64,000 bases of DNA, taken from Thermoplasmata archaeon. GTDB taxonomy: Archaea; Thermoplasmatota; Thermoplasmata; Thermoplasmatales; Thermoplasmataceae. Where the stretch lies: positions 44,036-108,035 of the forward strand of contig JAKBQY010000059.1 of assembly GCA_021835025.1 (NCBI GenBank), in the 5' to 3' direction. Under the pieces are notes generated by a model, which saw only the letters and a list, made by a program, of their open reading frames with translations, searched no databases and had not been told where the DNA came from. Position numbers and translations under genes: made by a program. Below are positions 30,993 to 41,791 of this stretch, piece by piece. Position 1 is the stretch's first letter; each line of letters begins with the position of its first letter.

Positions 30993-31217
30993 TTTTCATT
31001 ATTTTTATTTATACTCCACTTTCAAATATTTAATTTTACTGTTTTATTTTACATGATTTCATATAATTATTCGGACTTTGGAATATAACATAGTCACATA
31101 CAAATGTGAATAGTTTCAGAATTTGTATACAAAAATATGTTGCCTATTATGGTTGTTCCAGAATTCTCTCAAAAACTGTGTCAGGGCATTTTTCTCCTTG
31201 AAATATTTTTTGAAATT

Positions 31218-32534
31218 TTATAATTCCAAAGACCATTCCCAGAATGATTTGTAAATGATTTTGATGCCATTTATTATTTCTTCATTGGTATAATTATATG
31301 TTATTATAGTTCCATAATTTAAATTTAAACTCTTTGATGCTTCTATTATTGCGGATACTTCTCTATTTTTTGTTTCAGGATTTGAAACATCATATGATAC
31401 CTGCAATATTTCTTTATTTTTTCCAAGAATTAAAAAATCTATTTCTTTTCCCGACTTCAGTTTCATGAAATATATTTTTTCATATGGTTTTTTATTTCTT
31501 ATAAGATGCATAAACACAGCATTTTCCAGTGATCTACCTCTATCAATATCGGAAAATAATATTGAAATTCCGGTATCAATAATATAGGTTTTAATATTTC
31601 CTGAAATTCTTTTTGTTGTGATATTTTTATACTGTTCCAATTTATATACCATAAATACGGAGATTGAATAATAAAGAAAATTAATAATAGTTGTTCTGCT
31701 AATTTTAGAATTCATATTTAGAAAATATCTATATAATTTTACTGAGCTGAAATACAATCCATAGTTAGATGCCATTATTTTTAAAAATATATTTAAATCA
31801 TTTATTTCCCTAACATTATACCTTCTTATAATATCTTTGTAAAAAATTGCATCAAAATATGATGATAATATCTCAATTTTTGTATTTTCATTATTTATAA
31901 AGGCCATTTCTGGAAAGGAACCGTAATTGAGAAACTCATTTAATTCCTTTAATATTATGCCCTTTTCAATTGAATATTTTTTTGTTGTATCAATACTTAT
32001 ATGTTTTGCATTTATAAATTCATTAAATGAAAATGGATAAACCATGTATGTTATATTTCTTCCAGCAAGGGAAGTAGCAATTTCTGAACTTAATAATTTT
32101 GATGATGAACCTGTTATTATAATATAGTATTTTTCCATATTGTAAATTTTTCTTACCCATTTATCCCAGTAGTTTATATTTTGTATTTCATCCAAAAATA
32201 AATATATGTCGCCTTCAGACCTGAACAATTCTATGTTTGCTATCAATAAGTTATCAAGATCCTCTGCATGGGTGTTTATTAATCTTTCATTTTCAAAATC
32301 AATGTATATTATATTTTCTTTCTTTATCCCTTTATTTAAAAGGTCTTTAATGCATTGAAACATCAAACTAGTTTTTCCAGATCTCCTAACTCCCGCAATG
32401 GTAACTATTTTTTTCTTTGATAGATTTATTTTTATATCTCTATTTATTATTTCAGGCATTTGTCGTTCTTTCCAGAGGGTTAATAAATATTTGAAATCAC
32501 TAATGGTTGCCATAATATGATATATATTGAACAA
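31218..32534 (-). CDS. AAA_14/DUF4143-type ATPase
   Basis: IVTIAGVRRSGKTSLMFQCI Walker A, IYLFLDEIQNINYWDKWVRKIYN, ITGSSSKLLSSEIATSLAGR. Confidence 0.9.
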   Translation of the reverse strand: MFNIYHIMATISDFKYLLTLWKERQMPEIINRDIKINLSKKKIVTIAGVRRSGKTSLMFQCIKDLLNKGIKKENIIYIDFENERLINTHAEDLDNLLIANIELFRSEGDIYLFLDEIQNINYWDKWVRKIYNMEKYYIIITGSSSKLLSSEIATSLAGRNITYMVYPFSFNEFINAKHISIDTTKKYSIEKGIILKELNEFLNYGSFPEMAFINNENTKIEILSSYFDAIFYKDIIRRYNVREINDLNIFLKIMASNYGLYFSSVKLYRYFLNMNSKISRTTIINFLYYSISVFMVYKLEQYKNITTKRISGNIKTYIIDTGISILFSDIDRGRSLENAVFMHLIRNKKPYEKIYFMKLKSGKEIDFLILGKNKEILQVSYDVSNPETKNREVSAIIEASKSLNLNYGTIITYNYTNEEIINGIKIIYKSFWEWSLEL

Positions 32535-32580
32535 ATATATATTAAAATTGTACAGTATACTAAACGTTTTAAAAATTTAA

Positions 32581-32804
32581 CACAGTGAGCGGGAAAACCC
32601 ACACCATTTATGGGTTGGATGAAAGCGAACCTTTTTTATATCACAGGAGAACATAATTCCTGTCCACTGGCAGGCATAATGACAGAAGGTCGGATCACTC
32701 CCAGATCTATGAGAATCTGGCTTGTGAAGACTGGGACACTACCCGCAAGGGCGACTCCGGCCAGTGAAGTAGGAAGTCCACGGTTTTAATCGTGGGAGAA
32801 AGCC
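32581..32804 (+). mobile_element. TnpB-less IS200/IS605-type derivative (solo element C, degenerate right end)
   Basis: CACAGTGAGCGGGAAAACCCACACCATTTATGGGTTGGATGAAAGCGAACC near-identical to element A; shared CATAATGACAGAAGGTCGGATCAC; right end GGAAGTCCACGGTTTTAATCGTGGGAGAAAGCC. Confidence 0.78.
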
Positions 32805-33096
32805 AAATTAAAGATATTTTTCCTTTTGGAAGTATACAATATTGTTGATAAACATATTGGGAACTAACTGTTTGAGAGGATATAATTCAACATTTTCTTT
32901 GTTTACTTACACAATTTATCAAAATAAATTTTATCAACGGTGTCCCGAGCATTATATTTAGAAGTATATATAAAACCCAAATTAGATTTAAAACAAAGTA
33001 TCCACTTAATCCAGGAATAATTATGAACATGTTATGTGATATTTCTAATAACGTTTTCTGAATAACAATTAAATATTACCTGCTTGTATAGTAATA

Positions 33097-34518
33097 ATGA
33101 ATAGTGACCAAAAATTAGATAAAAATTCTATAGGTTTCTGGGGTGTGGTTTTTTATGCTGTTTCTGTTATATTTCCTGCAGGTGCATTTGCTGTTACAGG
33201 TGTCACAGCGATGACCTATGGCGGAGAAACGGCCCCTCTTGCTTTTCTTATTGGGGGGATTGTCCTATTTCTTGCTATAATATCTATCTATGTGTTTAGC
33301 CAGCACATAAGCAATGCAGGTGGTTATTATAAATACGTCGAAAGTGGTATCCCAAACAAGGAAATATCAAAAAGCGTTGGATTATGGAACGCCTTTTGGG
33401 TTGTTGGAGATATGATTGCTGCAAGTCTTGTAGTTGCCTTTTTCACTTATGTTGGGTTGGCTGCTTTGATTAATATAAAGCTCCCATTTTTTTCATTGAT
33501 TTTGCTTTCCTTAATTGTTCCTGTAATATTTTTAATTGTTGGATACTTTGGTATAAAAGTAACATCATTAGCAGCAATAATTATTGGTACATTGCAATTG
33601 GCCATATTTGGTGGCCTTGCTATTGCCATTGTTGCAAAAGCCCAATATAATAGTGCAGTTTATTTCAATGTATCAAATTCCCTCAACGGTTTTCATGGAT
33701 TTTTTCTTGCAATGGTTGTAGGGGCTTTTCTTGCATATGGAGGTTATGGGTCTGTTGTCTCTCTCGGAGAAGAAGCAAAATTGCCTACAAAAACCTTGAA
33801 AAAGTCCGTAGTTACAGCCTTATTAATTATGATAGTCTTTGATACCTTTGTAGTTTATAGCATAGTTGCAGCTGCCGGTCCCAATTTAAGCACGGTTGAT
33901 TCTGTATATGCTCCGGGTGTTTATATAGCAGATAAGTTTTATGGTTTGGATTTAGCATTTTTTGCATTTATATTTGTAATTGTTGCACAGATATTTTCAC
34001 CAATAATATTTGGGAACAGTGGTGCAAGAACTATATTCGCTCTGGCTAGAGACGGTGTTCTTCCAAAGAGTTTATCAAAGGTTCATAAAAAATACAAGAG
34101 TCCATATATAGCTACGATAATGGTTTTTATTATAGTTGTTATTGGTGTGCTTGCCACAATGATACCCATGGTACATTTTTATGGTGAGATAAATGGCCTT
34201 TTCTATAGCTTTGCGTTATGGGGAACCGCTATTACAATTTTCACGTTAATGTACCATGTTGTAACCAATACCGCACTTCCATTTTTCATAAATAGATCGG
34301 GCATAAAAATGAAATATCTTGCGTATATTGTGGCTCCCACGGCGGGCTCCATAATAGTGGTTATTGCAATATATTATTCATTAATAGGGTTGGTACTTCC
34401 ATTATCAATGGTATATATTATGGTGCCTGTATGGATAATAATTTCCATTATTATTATTTATATCAGGAGGAAGTACATCAAGGTGCAAACTCTTGATGAA
34501 TTAACAGGGGCCAAATAA
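33097..34518 (+). CDS. APC-family amino acid permease
   Basis: FWGVVFYAVSVIFPAGAFAVTG, GGYGSVVSLGEEAKLPTKTLKKSV, multi-TM. Confidence 0.85.
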   Translation: MNSDQKLDKNSIGFWGVVFYAVSVIFPAGAFAVTGVTAMTYGGETAPLAFLIGGIVLFLAIISIYVFSQHISNAGGYYKYVESGIPNKEISKSVGLWNAFWVVGDMIAASLVVAFFTYVGLAALINIKLPFFSLILLSLIVPVIFLIVGYFGIKVTSLAAIIIGTLQLAIFGGLAIAIVAKAQYNSAVYFNVSNSLNGFHGFFLAMVVGAFLAYGGYGSVVSLGEEAKLPTKTLKKSVVTALLIMIVFDTFVVYSIVAAAGPNLSTVDSVYAPGVYIADKFYGLDLAFFAFIFVIVAQIFSPIIFGNSGARTIFALARDGVLPKSLSKVHKKYKSPYIATIMVFIIVVIGVLATMIPMVHFYGEINGLFYSFALWGTAITIFTLMYHVVTNTALPFFINRSGIKMKYLAYIVAPTAGSIIVVIAIYYSLIGLVLPLSMVYIMVPVWIIISIIIIYIRRKYIKVQTLDELTGAK

Positions 34519-35678
34519 TGGTAAAGCCTGAATTTAAACCCTTTAATTTTAATGTTGATTCTGCAAATAAATTCAGTGTAATATCTAAAAATAAAGAAAT
34601 TATTGATTTTACCGGATCAGCAATGTCTGTTGGATACAATTTTTTTGAACCAGAGTCAATAAAACCTGCAGTAAGCAAGCTTGTTTTCAATAATATTTAT
34701 ACTGAAAAATTAACGGAAAAACTATTGAATCTTTCAGGTTTTGAAAATGTCGCATATACAACAAGTGGAACAGAAGCCTGTGATACAGCATTATCAAGAT
34801 TTGGAAAGCCCATCTATGCTCTTGAGGGTTCATATCATGGTTTAACATATATAACAAGGCTTGTTTCAAACGGTTCCGGTTATGATGACGAAAACAAAAT
34901 AATACATTTGAAAGTTCCATCTCTTAATTTTTCTGTTTCCAGAGCCATTGAATATAATGATAAACTCATATCCGATAGCAAAATTCCAAAAGGGGGGACA
35001 CTGATTTTTGAACTGATACAATCTGACGGTGGTGTCAATATATTAACTAAGAGTTTTATAAATTATGTTATGGGTATTGCAGAAAACAAAGATTTAAAGG
35101 TAATAGTAGATGAGGTCTATACGGGGTATGGTAGATCTGGGGAAATGTTGTTATTTAAAAAATATGGAATCAATCCTGATATGGTGTGCCTTGGGAAAGG
35201 TATGGCAGCTGGCTTGCCCCTGGGGGCAGTTTTATATAATGGTAAATGGGAATTGCCATACAATAATGTTTTGAATATGCAGGCTGCAAACATGTTTGTT
35301 TCATCAATTGCAAATATGGTTATTGAAGCTATTACGGAGAACATTCTTGAAAAAGTAAGAAAAAATGGCGAGAATATATTATCAAAATTTCAATCTATAA
35401 AAAGTGGTTCTATTTATAGTTCAAGGGGAATGGGATATATGATCGGTATTGAACTTACAAACAAAAAGGGAGAACCTGATGGAAACACTGCGTTGAAAAT
35501 AAGAGACAAACTGTTTGAAAATGGAGTGGCCTTGTCGTTAACAGGTGAATTCAATAATGTATTGAAAATAACACCTCCGATTTTAATCGATGACTCTACA
35601 CTAAATGATGGTATAAATATTATTACAGAGGTATTATTAAATAAAGGAATAGGAGGAGAAAATGTTGTTAAAAAATAA
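34518..35678 (+). CDS. class III PLP aminotransferase (GSA aminomutase-like)
   Basis: TTSGTEACDTALS, VDEVYTGYGRSGEML, CLGKGMAAGLPLGAV. Confidence 0.88.
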   Translation: MVKPEFKPFNFNVDSANKFSVISKNKEIIDFTGSAMSVGYNFFEPESIKPAVSKLVFNNIYTEKLTEKLLNLSGFENVAYTTSGTEACDTALSRFGKPIYALEGSYHGLTYITRLVSNGSGYDDENKIIHLKVPSLNFSVSRAIEYNDKLISDSKIPKGGTLIFELIQSDGGVNILTKSFINYVMGIAENKDLKVIVDEVYTGYGRSGEMLLFKKYGINPDMVCLGKGMAAGLPLGAVLYNGKWELPYNNVLNMQAANMFVSSIANMVIEAITENILEKVRKNGENILSKFQSIKSGSIYSSRGMGYMIGIELTNKKGEPDGNTALKIRDKLFENGVALSLTGEFNNVLKITPPILIDDSTLNDGINIITEVLLNKGIGGENVVKK

Positions 35679-36786
35679 ATTTGGAATAGTTTATAAAAAG
35701 GAAACTGAAATATCCGGTATAAAAATAGAGGAGATAAACATATATCAGCTGGAGATCCCTCTCAACATAGAATTCGCAATATCCCTTGGAAGTCAGAATT
35801 TTTATGAAGGCATAATAATTGAAATGAAAACCTTAAAGAATACAGGATATGGTGAAGCTGAAACTATCCAGCAGATAACTGGGGAAACTCCAAATGTCCT
35901 ATTTAATATAGCCGAAGATCTAATAAGATCCATGGAGGGTAAAAAATTTGATAGTATTGAAGATGCTTCATTATTTATATATTCCTTTAGTTATGGAAAT
36001 TCGGCTGCAAAAAGTTCTGTTGAAATGGCAATTTATGAGTTATTAACAAAGGAATATAATATAAGTTTATACAGATTTTTGGGAGGTTCTTTGAATCCAA
36101 GATCAACAAGTCTTACAATACCAATCGGTTCTGTTAAACAAAGTCTAGAACTTCTTGAAAATTATCAAAAATTTGGAATTAAGATTATAAAAATAAAGAT
36201 AGGGAAAAACCTTGATGATGATATGGAAAAAATAAATAAAATATCGGAAAATCTAAAATCTGGGGTCAAATTTTTCGCAGACGCAAATCAGGGTTATAAT
36301 TTAAATCAGGCCCTAAAAATGTCAAATTTGTTATATCGAAAGGAAGCTTTGTTTATAGAACAACCCCTGCCAAGAAATTTTATTTATGAAACATCTGAAT
36401 TGAGAAAAAAAACGGAATTACCAATAATGCTTGATGAAAGTATTTCTACACCATATGACATCATAAATGCCATAAGATATGGTGCTGCAGATTTAATCAA
36501 CGTTAAATTATCAAAAAGTGGCGGAATAAGAAATGCAATTAAAATTTTAAGTATAGCAGCGGCAGGTGGTGTTGATGCAATGGTAGGTTGTATGCTTGAA
36601 TCAAAACTTGGAATTGCGGCTTCTCTAGCAGTTGCTAATTCTACATCAAATGTAAAATATACCGATCTGGATGGTTATACCTATTTATCTGAACAACCAT
36701 TTGAAGGTTTGGATTTTAAAAATGGAATGAATTACCCTAATAATAAACCCGGTCTTGGTGTTACAAAAAATAACTGGAATATATAA
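35662..36786 (+). CDS. enolase-superfamily muconate cycloisomerase/dipeptide epimerase-like enzyme
   Basis: IKIIKIKIGKNLDDD, FFADANQGYNLNQAL, FIEQPLPR, MLDESISTPYD, NVKLSKSGGIRNAIKI. Confidence 0.85.
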   Translation: MLLKNKFGIVYKKETEISGIKIEEINIYQLEIPLNIEFAISLGSQNFYEGIIIEMKTLKNTGYGEAETIQQITGETPNVLFNIAEDLIRSMEGKKFDSIEDASLFIYSFSYGNSAAKSSVEMAIYELLTKEYNISLYRFLGGSLNPRSTSLTIPIGSVKQSLELLENYQKFGIKIIKIKIGKNLDDDMEKINKISENLKSGVKFFADANQGYNLNQALKMSNLLYRKEALFIEQPLPRNFIYETSELRKKTELPIMLDESISTPYDIINAIRYGAADLINVKLSKSGGIRNAIKILSIAAAGGVDAMVGCMLESKLGIAASLAVANSTSNVKYTDLDGYTYLSEQPFEGLDFKNGMNYPNNKPGLGVTKNNWNI

Positions 36787-36904
36787 CTGTTTAATTGAAA
36801 ATTCTCTTATTGGGTTCAATAAATTCATGGAAAACAATTTAAAAATACGAAAATTAAAAAAATTCCATTAAAAGTTAAATACTTTTGAAAATTTATCCAC
36901 TATA

Positions 36905-38695
36905 ATGGAACAGCAATTATCTTTAAATGGAACAAAGTTAAGAAAATCCTTAAGTAGTTGGGATCTTTTCTTGATAAGTTTTAGTGGAATGGTTGGATCA
37001 GGATGGCTCTTTGGAGTTCTAGCAGGGCCCTCATTTGCGGGTCCGGCCGCAATAATAACGTGGGTAGTAGCAGGATTGTTTTTTATTGTTTTGGCCCTTC
37101 TCTTCAGTGAACTGGGAGCTATGCTTCCAAAAAGTGGTTCATTGGTGAGATTTAATGAATATTCCCACGGTCCGGCAAGTAATTTTAAACTTGGATGGGC
37201 ATATCTTATAGGGGCAGTGGCAACTCCCCCTATTGAGGCTGCAGCCCTTACAAGTCTTATCAGCAGCTATATAAGCGGACTTTATAATTCATCTTCTGCA
37301 TTGCTGACCGTTAAAGGAGTAATTGTTTCTATGGCTCTTCTTGCCATTTTTATAGCAATACAATATGTTGGCGTGAATATTTTTGGGAAAACAAATGCAG
37401 TGATGACCTGGTTTAAAATTGCAGCTATAATACTGACAATAATTTTTGGCATTGCCTTCATATTTAATGCTAAAAATTTCTTTTCTCTTCCAGGTGGTTT
37501 TCTTCCATATCATACATCATCCATTTTTGTTGCAATGGTACCGGCTGGTGTTGTTTTTTCCTATGAAGGATTCCGACAGGGCATAGATTATGCCGGTGAG
37601 GTGAAAAATCCACAGAAATCCATACCCATTGCCATGATATCCGGCGTTATTGCGGCAATGACCGTTTATATTGTCCTTCAGGTAATATTTATTGGTGGAA
37701 TAAACTGGGCAAGAGCCGGCATAGGAACCGCATCATGGAGTTCACTGGAGAATTCAAAATGGTCGGCAAATCCCTTCTTTTATGCATTCAGCTCTACCGG
37801 CAATCCTGTTCTTATCGGGTTTGCAATTTTCCTTGTAATAGCTGCTGTTATTTCATCTGCCGCAACTCTTGGGGTTTTCTCGGGAACATCAGGAAGAAGC
37901 TTTTATGGTATGTCAAGGATGAATTATATCCCCGGATTATTTGGGCAGATTCATCCTAAATTTCAAACACCTACCATCTCAATGATATTCACCTTTATAA
38001 TAGGGGCACTTTTTCTGCTTCCATTTCCCAGCTGGTATGCCCTTGTTGGTATTAACGCCTCATTCACTGTATACGCCTATCTTGGAGCTGGCATCACAAA
38101 CATAGTTATGAGAAAAACAATTCCTGACACTGCCAGGCCTTTCAGAACTCCCCTTGCTTCAATATTAGCTCCAGCGGGTTTTATCATCGCATCCTTGCTT
38201 GTTTATTTCTCTGGATGGAGTACCGTGAGCGTTCTCCTTCTCATTGTTAATGGGGGATTGCCATTATTTATTTTAAGTCCTTCAGGAAAGAAAACATTCA
38301 ATTTACCGCTTAAATCATCCCTGTCATTTTCAATTATATACTGGATAATTTTTATTGTCCTTGGAATAATTTTCGCACTATCTCTCCTTCCATTTCCATA
38401 TTACTGGCTAATTTTTTCACTTACTATTTTCATATCTCCATTCTGGTTACTATTTAAATCAAGCGGTGTTACAAAGAAGGTGATAAATGCATTTTTCTGG
38501 ATAGTTGCCTATGACATAATTCTCGGTGTGGTATCTTATTATGGCTCATTGGGCGTAAACACCATAATATTTCCATATGATTACATATTATTTGCTGTGT
38601 TAAGCGGATTAATATATTTATTTGCTATAAAAACTGGATATCACACTGAACGGGTGAAAGATATGCTAACAGATAAAAATATCCTTGAGGAATAA
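36905..38695 (+). CDS. APC-family amino acid permease
   Basis: SWDLFLISFSGMVGSGWLFGVLAGPSFAGPAAIITW, FSYEGFRQGIDYAGEVKNPQKSIP. Confidence 0.88.
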   Translation: MEQQLSLNGTKLRKSLSSWDLFLISFSGMVGSGWLFGVLAGPSFAGPAAIITWVVAGLFFIVLALLFSELGAMLPKSGSLVRFNEYSHGPASNFKLGWAYLIGAVATPPIEAAALTSLISSYISGLYNSSSALLTVKGVIVSMALLAIFIAIQYVGVNIFGKTNAVMTWFKIAAIILTIIFGIAFIFNAKNFFSLPGGFLPYHTSSIFVAMVPAGVVFSYEGFRQGIDYAGEVKNPQKSIPIAMISGVIAAMTVYIVLQVIFIGGINWARAGIGTASWSSLENSKWSANPFFYAFSSTGNPVLIGFAIFLVIAAVISSAATLGVFSGTSGRSFYGMSRMNYIPGLFGQIHPKFQTPTISMIFTFIIGALFLLPFPSWYALVGINASFTVYAYLGAGITNIVMRKTIPDTARPFRTPLASILAPAGFIIASLLVYFSGWSTVSVLLLIVNGGLPLFILSPSGKKTFNLPLKSSLSFSIIYWIIFIVLGIIFALSLLPFPYYWLIFSLTIFISPFWLLFKSSGVTKKVINAFFWIVAYDIILGVVSYYGSLGVNTIIFPYDYILFAVLSGLIYLFAIKTGYHTERVKDMLTDKNILEE

Positions 38696-38783
38696 AATCA
38701 ATAATAATTAAAAAAATTATTCTAACACATATGGATATTAAAGATTACAACCATTTCCATATGAAGAATATACATGTTTAACG

Positions 38784-40040
38784 TTAAAACTCCAGTGGTT
38801 TTTCTCTTTCCCTTATCACTTCCATTCTACCCGAATCAATCAAAATTTCCGGCGGTATTTCCCTGCCGTTGTAATGGCTTGCCATTGATTCCACATAAGC
38901 TCCTGCATTGAAAATGACTACAGTATCACCAATTTCGGGTTCTGGAATATATATCCCTGAGGCTATTCTATCCGTATTTTCACATATTTGTCCTGTCACA
39001 TCAGCCATGAAGTTTGCCTCCTGATCGGCTTTATTCGCAATTATTAAATGATGATATGCACCGTACAATGCAGGTCTCAAAAGAATATTCATTCCTGCAT
39101 CGGTACCAACATAATTCATTTCCTGTTTTTTAATGTCCATGACGGTTCCAAGAAGAACGCCAGAATTGGCAACTATGTATCTGCCCGGTTCTATAACAAG
39201 TTCTGGTATTTTATATCCGGCTCCGTTAAAATTTAATTTAAACGCTTTGTATACATTTTCAGCAACTTTTTTTATATCAATTTTCTCCTCATTAATCCTG
39301 TAGGGAACACCAAATCCTCCCCCGATATCCACATATTCAAATACTATTCCAAGCGTTCTTTGGAATTTTACAGCTAATTCTGAGATATCTGAACCTACCT
39401 TGAAAAAATGATCAGGATCAGTGACATTAGACCCGGCCATAATTTGTATTCCAAATCTTCTGCATCCATTTTTCATTGCAATTTTATATCCCTCAAGTGC
39501 CTTATCCGGCAGTTCACCAAATTTTGCGCCAGTTCCAGACGTTGTTAATCCCTTGAACTGGCCTCTACCATAGCCAGTTTTTATTCTAAAGCCTACAATT
39601 TTTGGAACTTTTTCGTTGAGGACTTTCAACTGACCAAGAGAATCAAAATTTATTCTAGCTCCTGTTTGGATAGCAATATCCAGTTCATCCTTTGAAATAT
39701 TATTGCCTGAAAATGAAATTTTATCTCCGGCAATGCCTGCTTTCAATGACATTGCAATTTCATTTCTTGACGATGTATCCGTACCATGCCCCAATTTATT
39801 AATAATTTGAAGAATATATGGATTGTTATTTGATTTAACTGCATATTTTATACTAAATTTCTCAAAAAATTTTGAAAAGGCTGATTCAAGCTCCCTTAGA
39901 TTGTTTTCTATTTTTTTTCTGGAATAAATAATTAGAGGCGTTCCATATTTTTTTGCAAGGTTGGTGAGATCGTAATCTTCCATAAAAACATGGCATTCTT
40001 TTTTCGTGAAACCTTCAGGAATATACTGTTTCATAAACAT
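38784..40040 (-). CDS. PLP group IV decarboxylase, diaminopimelate decarboxylase-like
   Basis: KYGTPLIIYSRKKIENN, KYAVKSNNNP, DIGGGFGVPY, VIEPGRYIVANSG, GQICENTD. Confidence 0.85.
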   Translation of the reverse strand: MFMKQYIPEGFTKKECHVFMEDYDLTNLAKKYGTPLIIYSRKKIENNLRELESAFSKFFEKFSIKYAVKSNNNPYILQIINKLGHGTDTSSRNEIAMSLKAGIAGDKISFSGNNISKDELDIAIQTGARINFDSLGQLKVLNEKVPKIVGFRIKTGYGRGQFKGLTTSGTGAKFGELPDKALEGYKIAMKNGCRRFGIQIMAGSNVTDPDHFFKVGSDISELAVKFQRTLGIVFEYVDIGGGFGVPYRINEEKIDIKKVAENVYKAFKLNFNGAGYKIPELVIEPGRYIVANSGVLLGTVMDIKKQEMNYVGTDAGMNILLRPALYGAYHHLIIANKADQEANFMADVTGQICENTDRIASGIYIPEPEIGDTVVIFNAGAYVESMASHYNGREIPPEILIDSGRMEVIREREKPLEF

Positions 40041-40447
40041 GGAAGCAGAGCGGCATTATTAATTTTTCTTCATAAATTGATTAAATATGCATATTGAACT
40101 ATATGGGAAAATTCTATATTTTCAAAGTTTTAAAGGTAAGTTTTTAAAAGATAAAGCAATCATGTATTTGTCTTATAAAAAGTATAGCTGATTGGTGATT
40201 CTATATGACGACGTAAGACATTTAGGTGGTATGGCTTTAAATGGGCTTCGAATTCAGCTAATGGCGTGTCACCTTGCAATTAAGATTCGATCAGAAGTCA
40301 GACCAAGAATTCCCTGTGGGTCAGGAAATTATGAAATGTGATTAATTTCCGTTAAACCAGGGAAAAGGAATTTTTATAAATACCGGCAATTTTCCACCGT
40401 TTTTTTCCATAGGGAACTTTAATATATGGTGTGATTTTACATTAAAT

Positions 40448-41206
40448 ATGGAATACAATAATATATTAACCAGAATCGAAGGGCAGATTGCCAGAATTAT
40501 TTTAAACAGGGAAGAGAAACTCAATACAATAAATGTTCAAATGGTAAGGGAAATTATGGATTTTATCAGTTCAATTGAGGAAAACAATGATATTAGAGTA
40601 TTGATAATATCTGGTGGTAAAAATTTTTCTGCAGGCGCTGATGTAACAACTTTTGGGAACATCAATTCCATGGATGCCCTTGAATTTCACAAAGCATTAA
40701 ATTCATTGGCATTAAAATTTAGGGAAAGCAAAAAAATTATAATTGCAATGATAAATGGATATTGCCTTGGGGGTGGTTTTGAACTTTCTTTATCGACGGA
40801 CATAAGAATAGCATCAAGAAAAAGTATTCTTGGTCAGCCCGAGATTAATCTTGGAATAAATGCAGGAGCTGGTGGCAATGTTATACTTCCAAGAATTGTT
40901 GGAAGGGGAAGGGCACTCTTGATGATTCTAACGGGAGAAAAAATTGATGCAGAGAAAGCGTATAATTATGGTATTGTTGATATTCTTGCAGATCATGAGA
41001 ATCTTGTTACAGACACTGATAAACTCGCCATGAAAATAGCCCAGAAGCCTTTCAATGCATCATATCTAGCAAAAATGGCAGTGAATTATGGTTCAGAATT
41101 GAACATAAAATCTGCACTTGAATATGAAGCAAGCATATTCGGGCTTTTATTTTCTACCGGAGAAACAAAGGAAAAGGTAAATAATTTTATAAATAAAAAA
41201 CGTTAA
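40448..41206 (+). CDS. enoyl-CoA hydratase/isomerase
   Basis: RVLIISGGKNFSAGADV, AMINGYCLGGGFELSLSTDIRIASRKSILGQPEINLGINAGAGG. Confidence 0.93.
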   Translation: MEYNNILTRIEGQIARIILNREEKLNTINVQMVREIMDFISSIEENNDIRVLIISGGKNFSAGADVTTFGNINSMDALEFHKALNSLALKFRESKKIIIAMINGYCLGGGFELSLSTDIRIASRKSILGQPEINLGINAGAGGNVILPRIVGRGRALLMILTGEKIDAEKAYNYGIVDILADHENLVTDTDKLAMKIAQKPFNASYLAKMAVNYGSELNIKSALEYEASIFGLLFSTGETKEKVNNFINKKR

Positions 41207-41279
41207 ACTTCTATTTTTATTCAAAATATAATTAACATTACATTTTTATAAACCATTTAAATAGGAAAAAGGTGGTAAA

Positions 41280-41750
41280 ATGGTAAAAGAAGGAGATAAG
41301 GCTCCAGAATTTGAAGCGCCTGATACGTCATTGAAGATGAGAACACTTTCGGAATTTAAAGGTTCTCCAGTTGTACTTGCCTTTTTCCCCGGTGCATTTA
41401 CATCGGTATGTACAAAGGAAATGTGTACATTCAGAGATTCTATGGCAAACTTCAATAAATTCAGTGCAAAGGTCATAGGCATAAGTGTAGACGCCCCCTT
41501 TTCCCTTAAGGAATTTGCAAGCCAGAATAATCTAAAGTTTGATTTGCTTAGTGATTCCACACGGGAAATATCCAAAAAATATGGTGCTCTGCATGAAAAT
41601 TTTGTAAATGTTAAAAATTTGTCCGCATCCAAGAGGTCTGTATTCGTGGTGGACAAAAATGGTATAATAAAGTATGCATGGGTTAGTGATGATCCCGGAA
41701 AGGAACCAGATTATAAAAAAATTGAAGAGATTGTATCACAATTGAACTGA
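41280..41750 (+). CDS. peroxiredoxin (AhpC/TSA family)
   Basis: KAPEFEAPDT, LAFFPGAFTSVCTKEMCTFRDS. Confidence 0.95.
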   Translation: MVKEGDKAPEFEAPDTSLKMRTLSEFKGSPVVLAFFPGAFTSVCTKEMCTFRDSMANFNKFSAKVIGISVDAPFSLKEFASQNNLKFDLLSDSTREISKKYGALHENFVNVKNLSASKRSVFVVDKNGIIKYAWVSDDPGKEPDYKKIEEIVSQLN

Positions 41751-41791
41751 TACAATAATAAAATTTATATCTTTTTTTATGTTTAATATAT

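Noticed and set aside
41246-41656. 136-aa minus-strand ORF
   Set aside because: Antisense within the peroxiredoxin gene.
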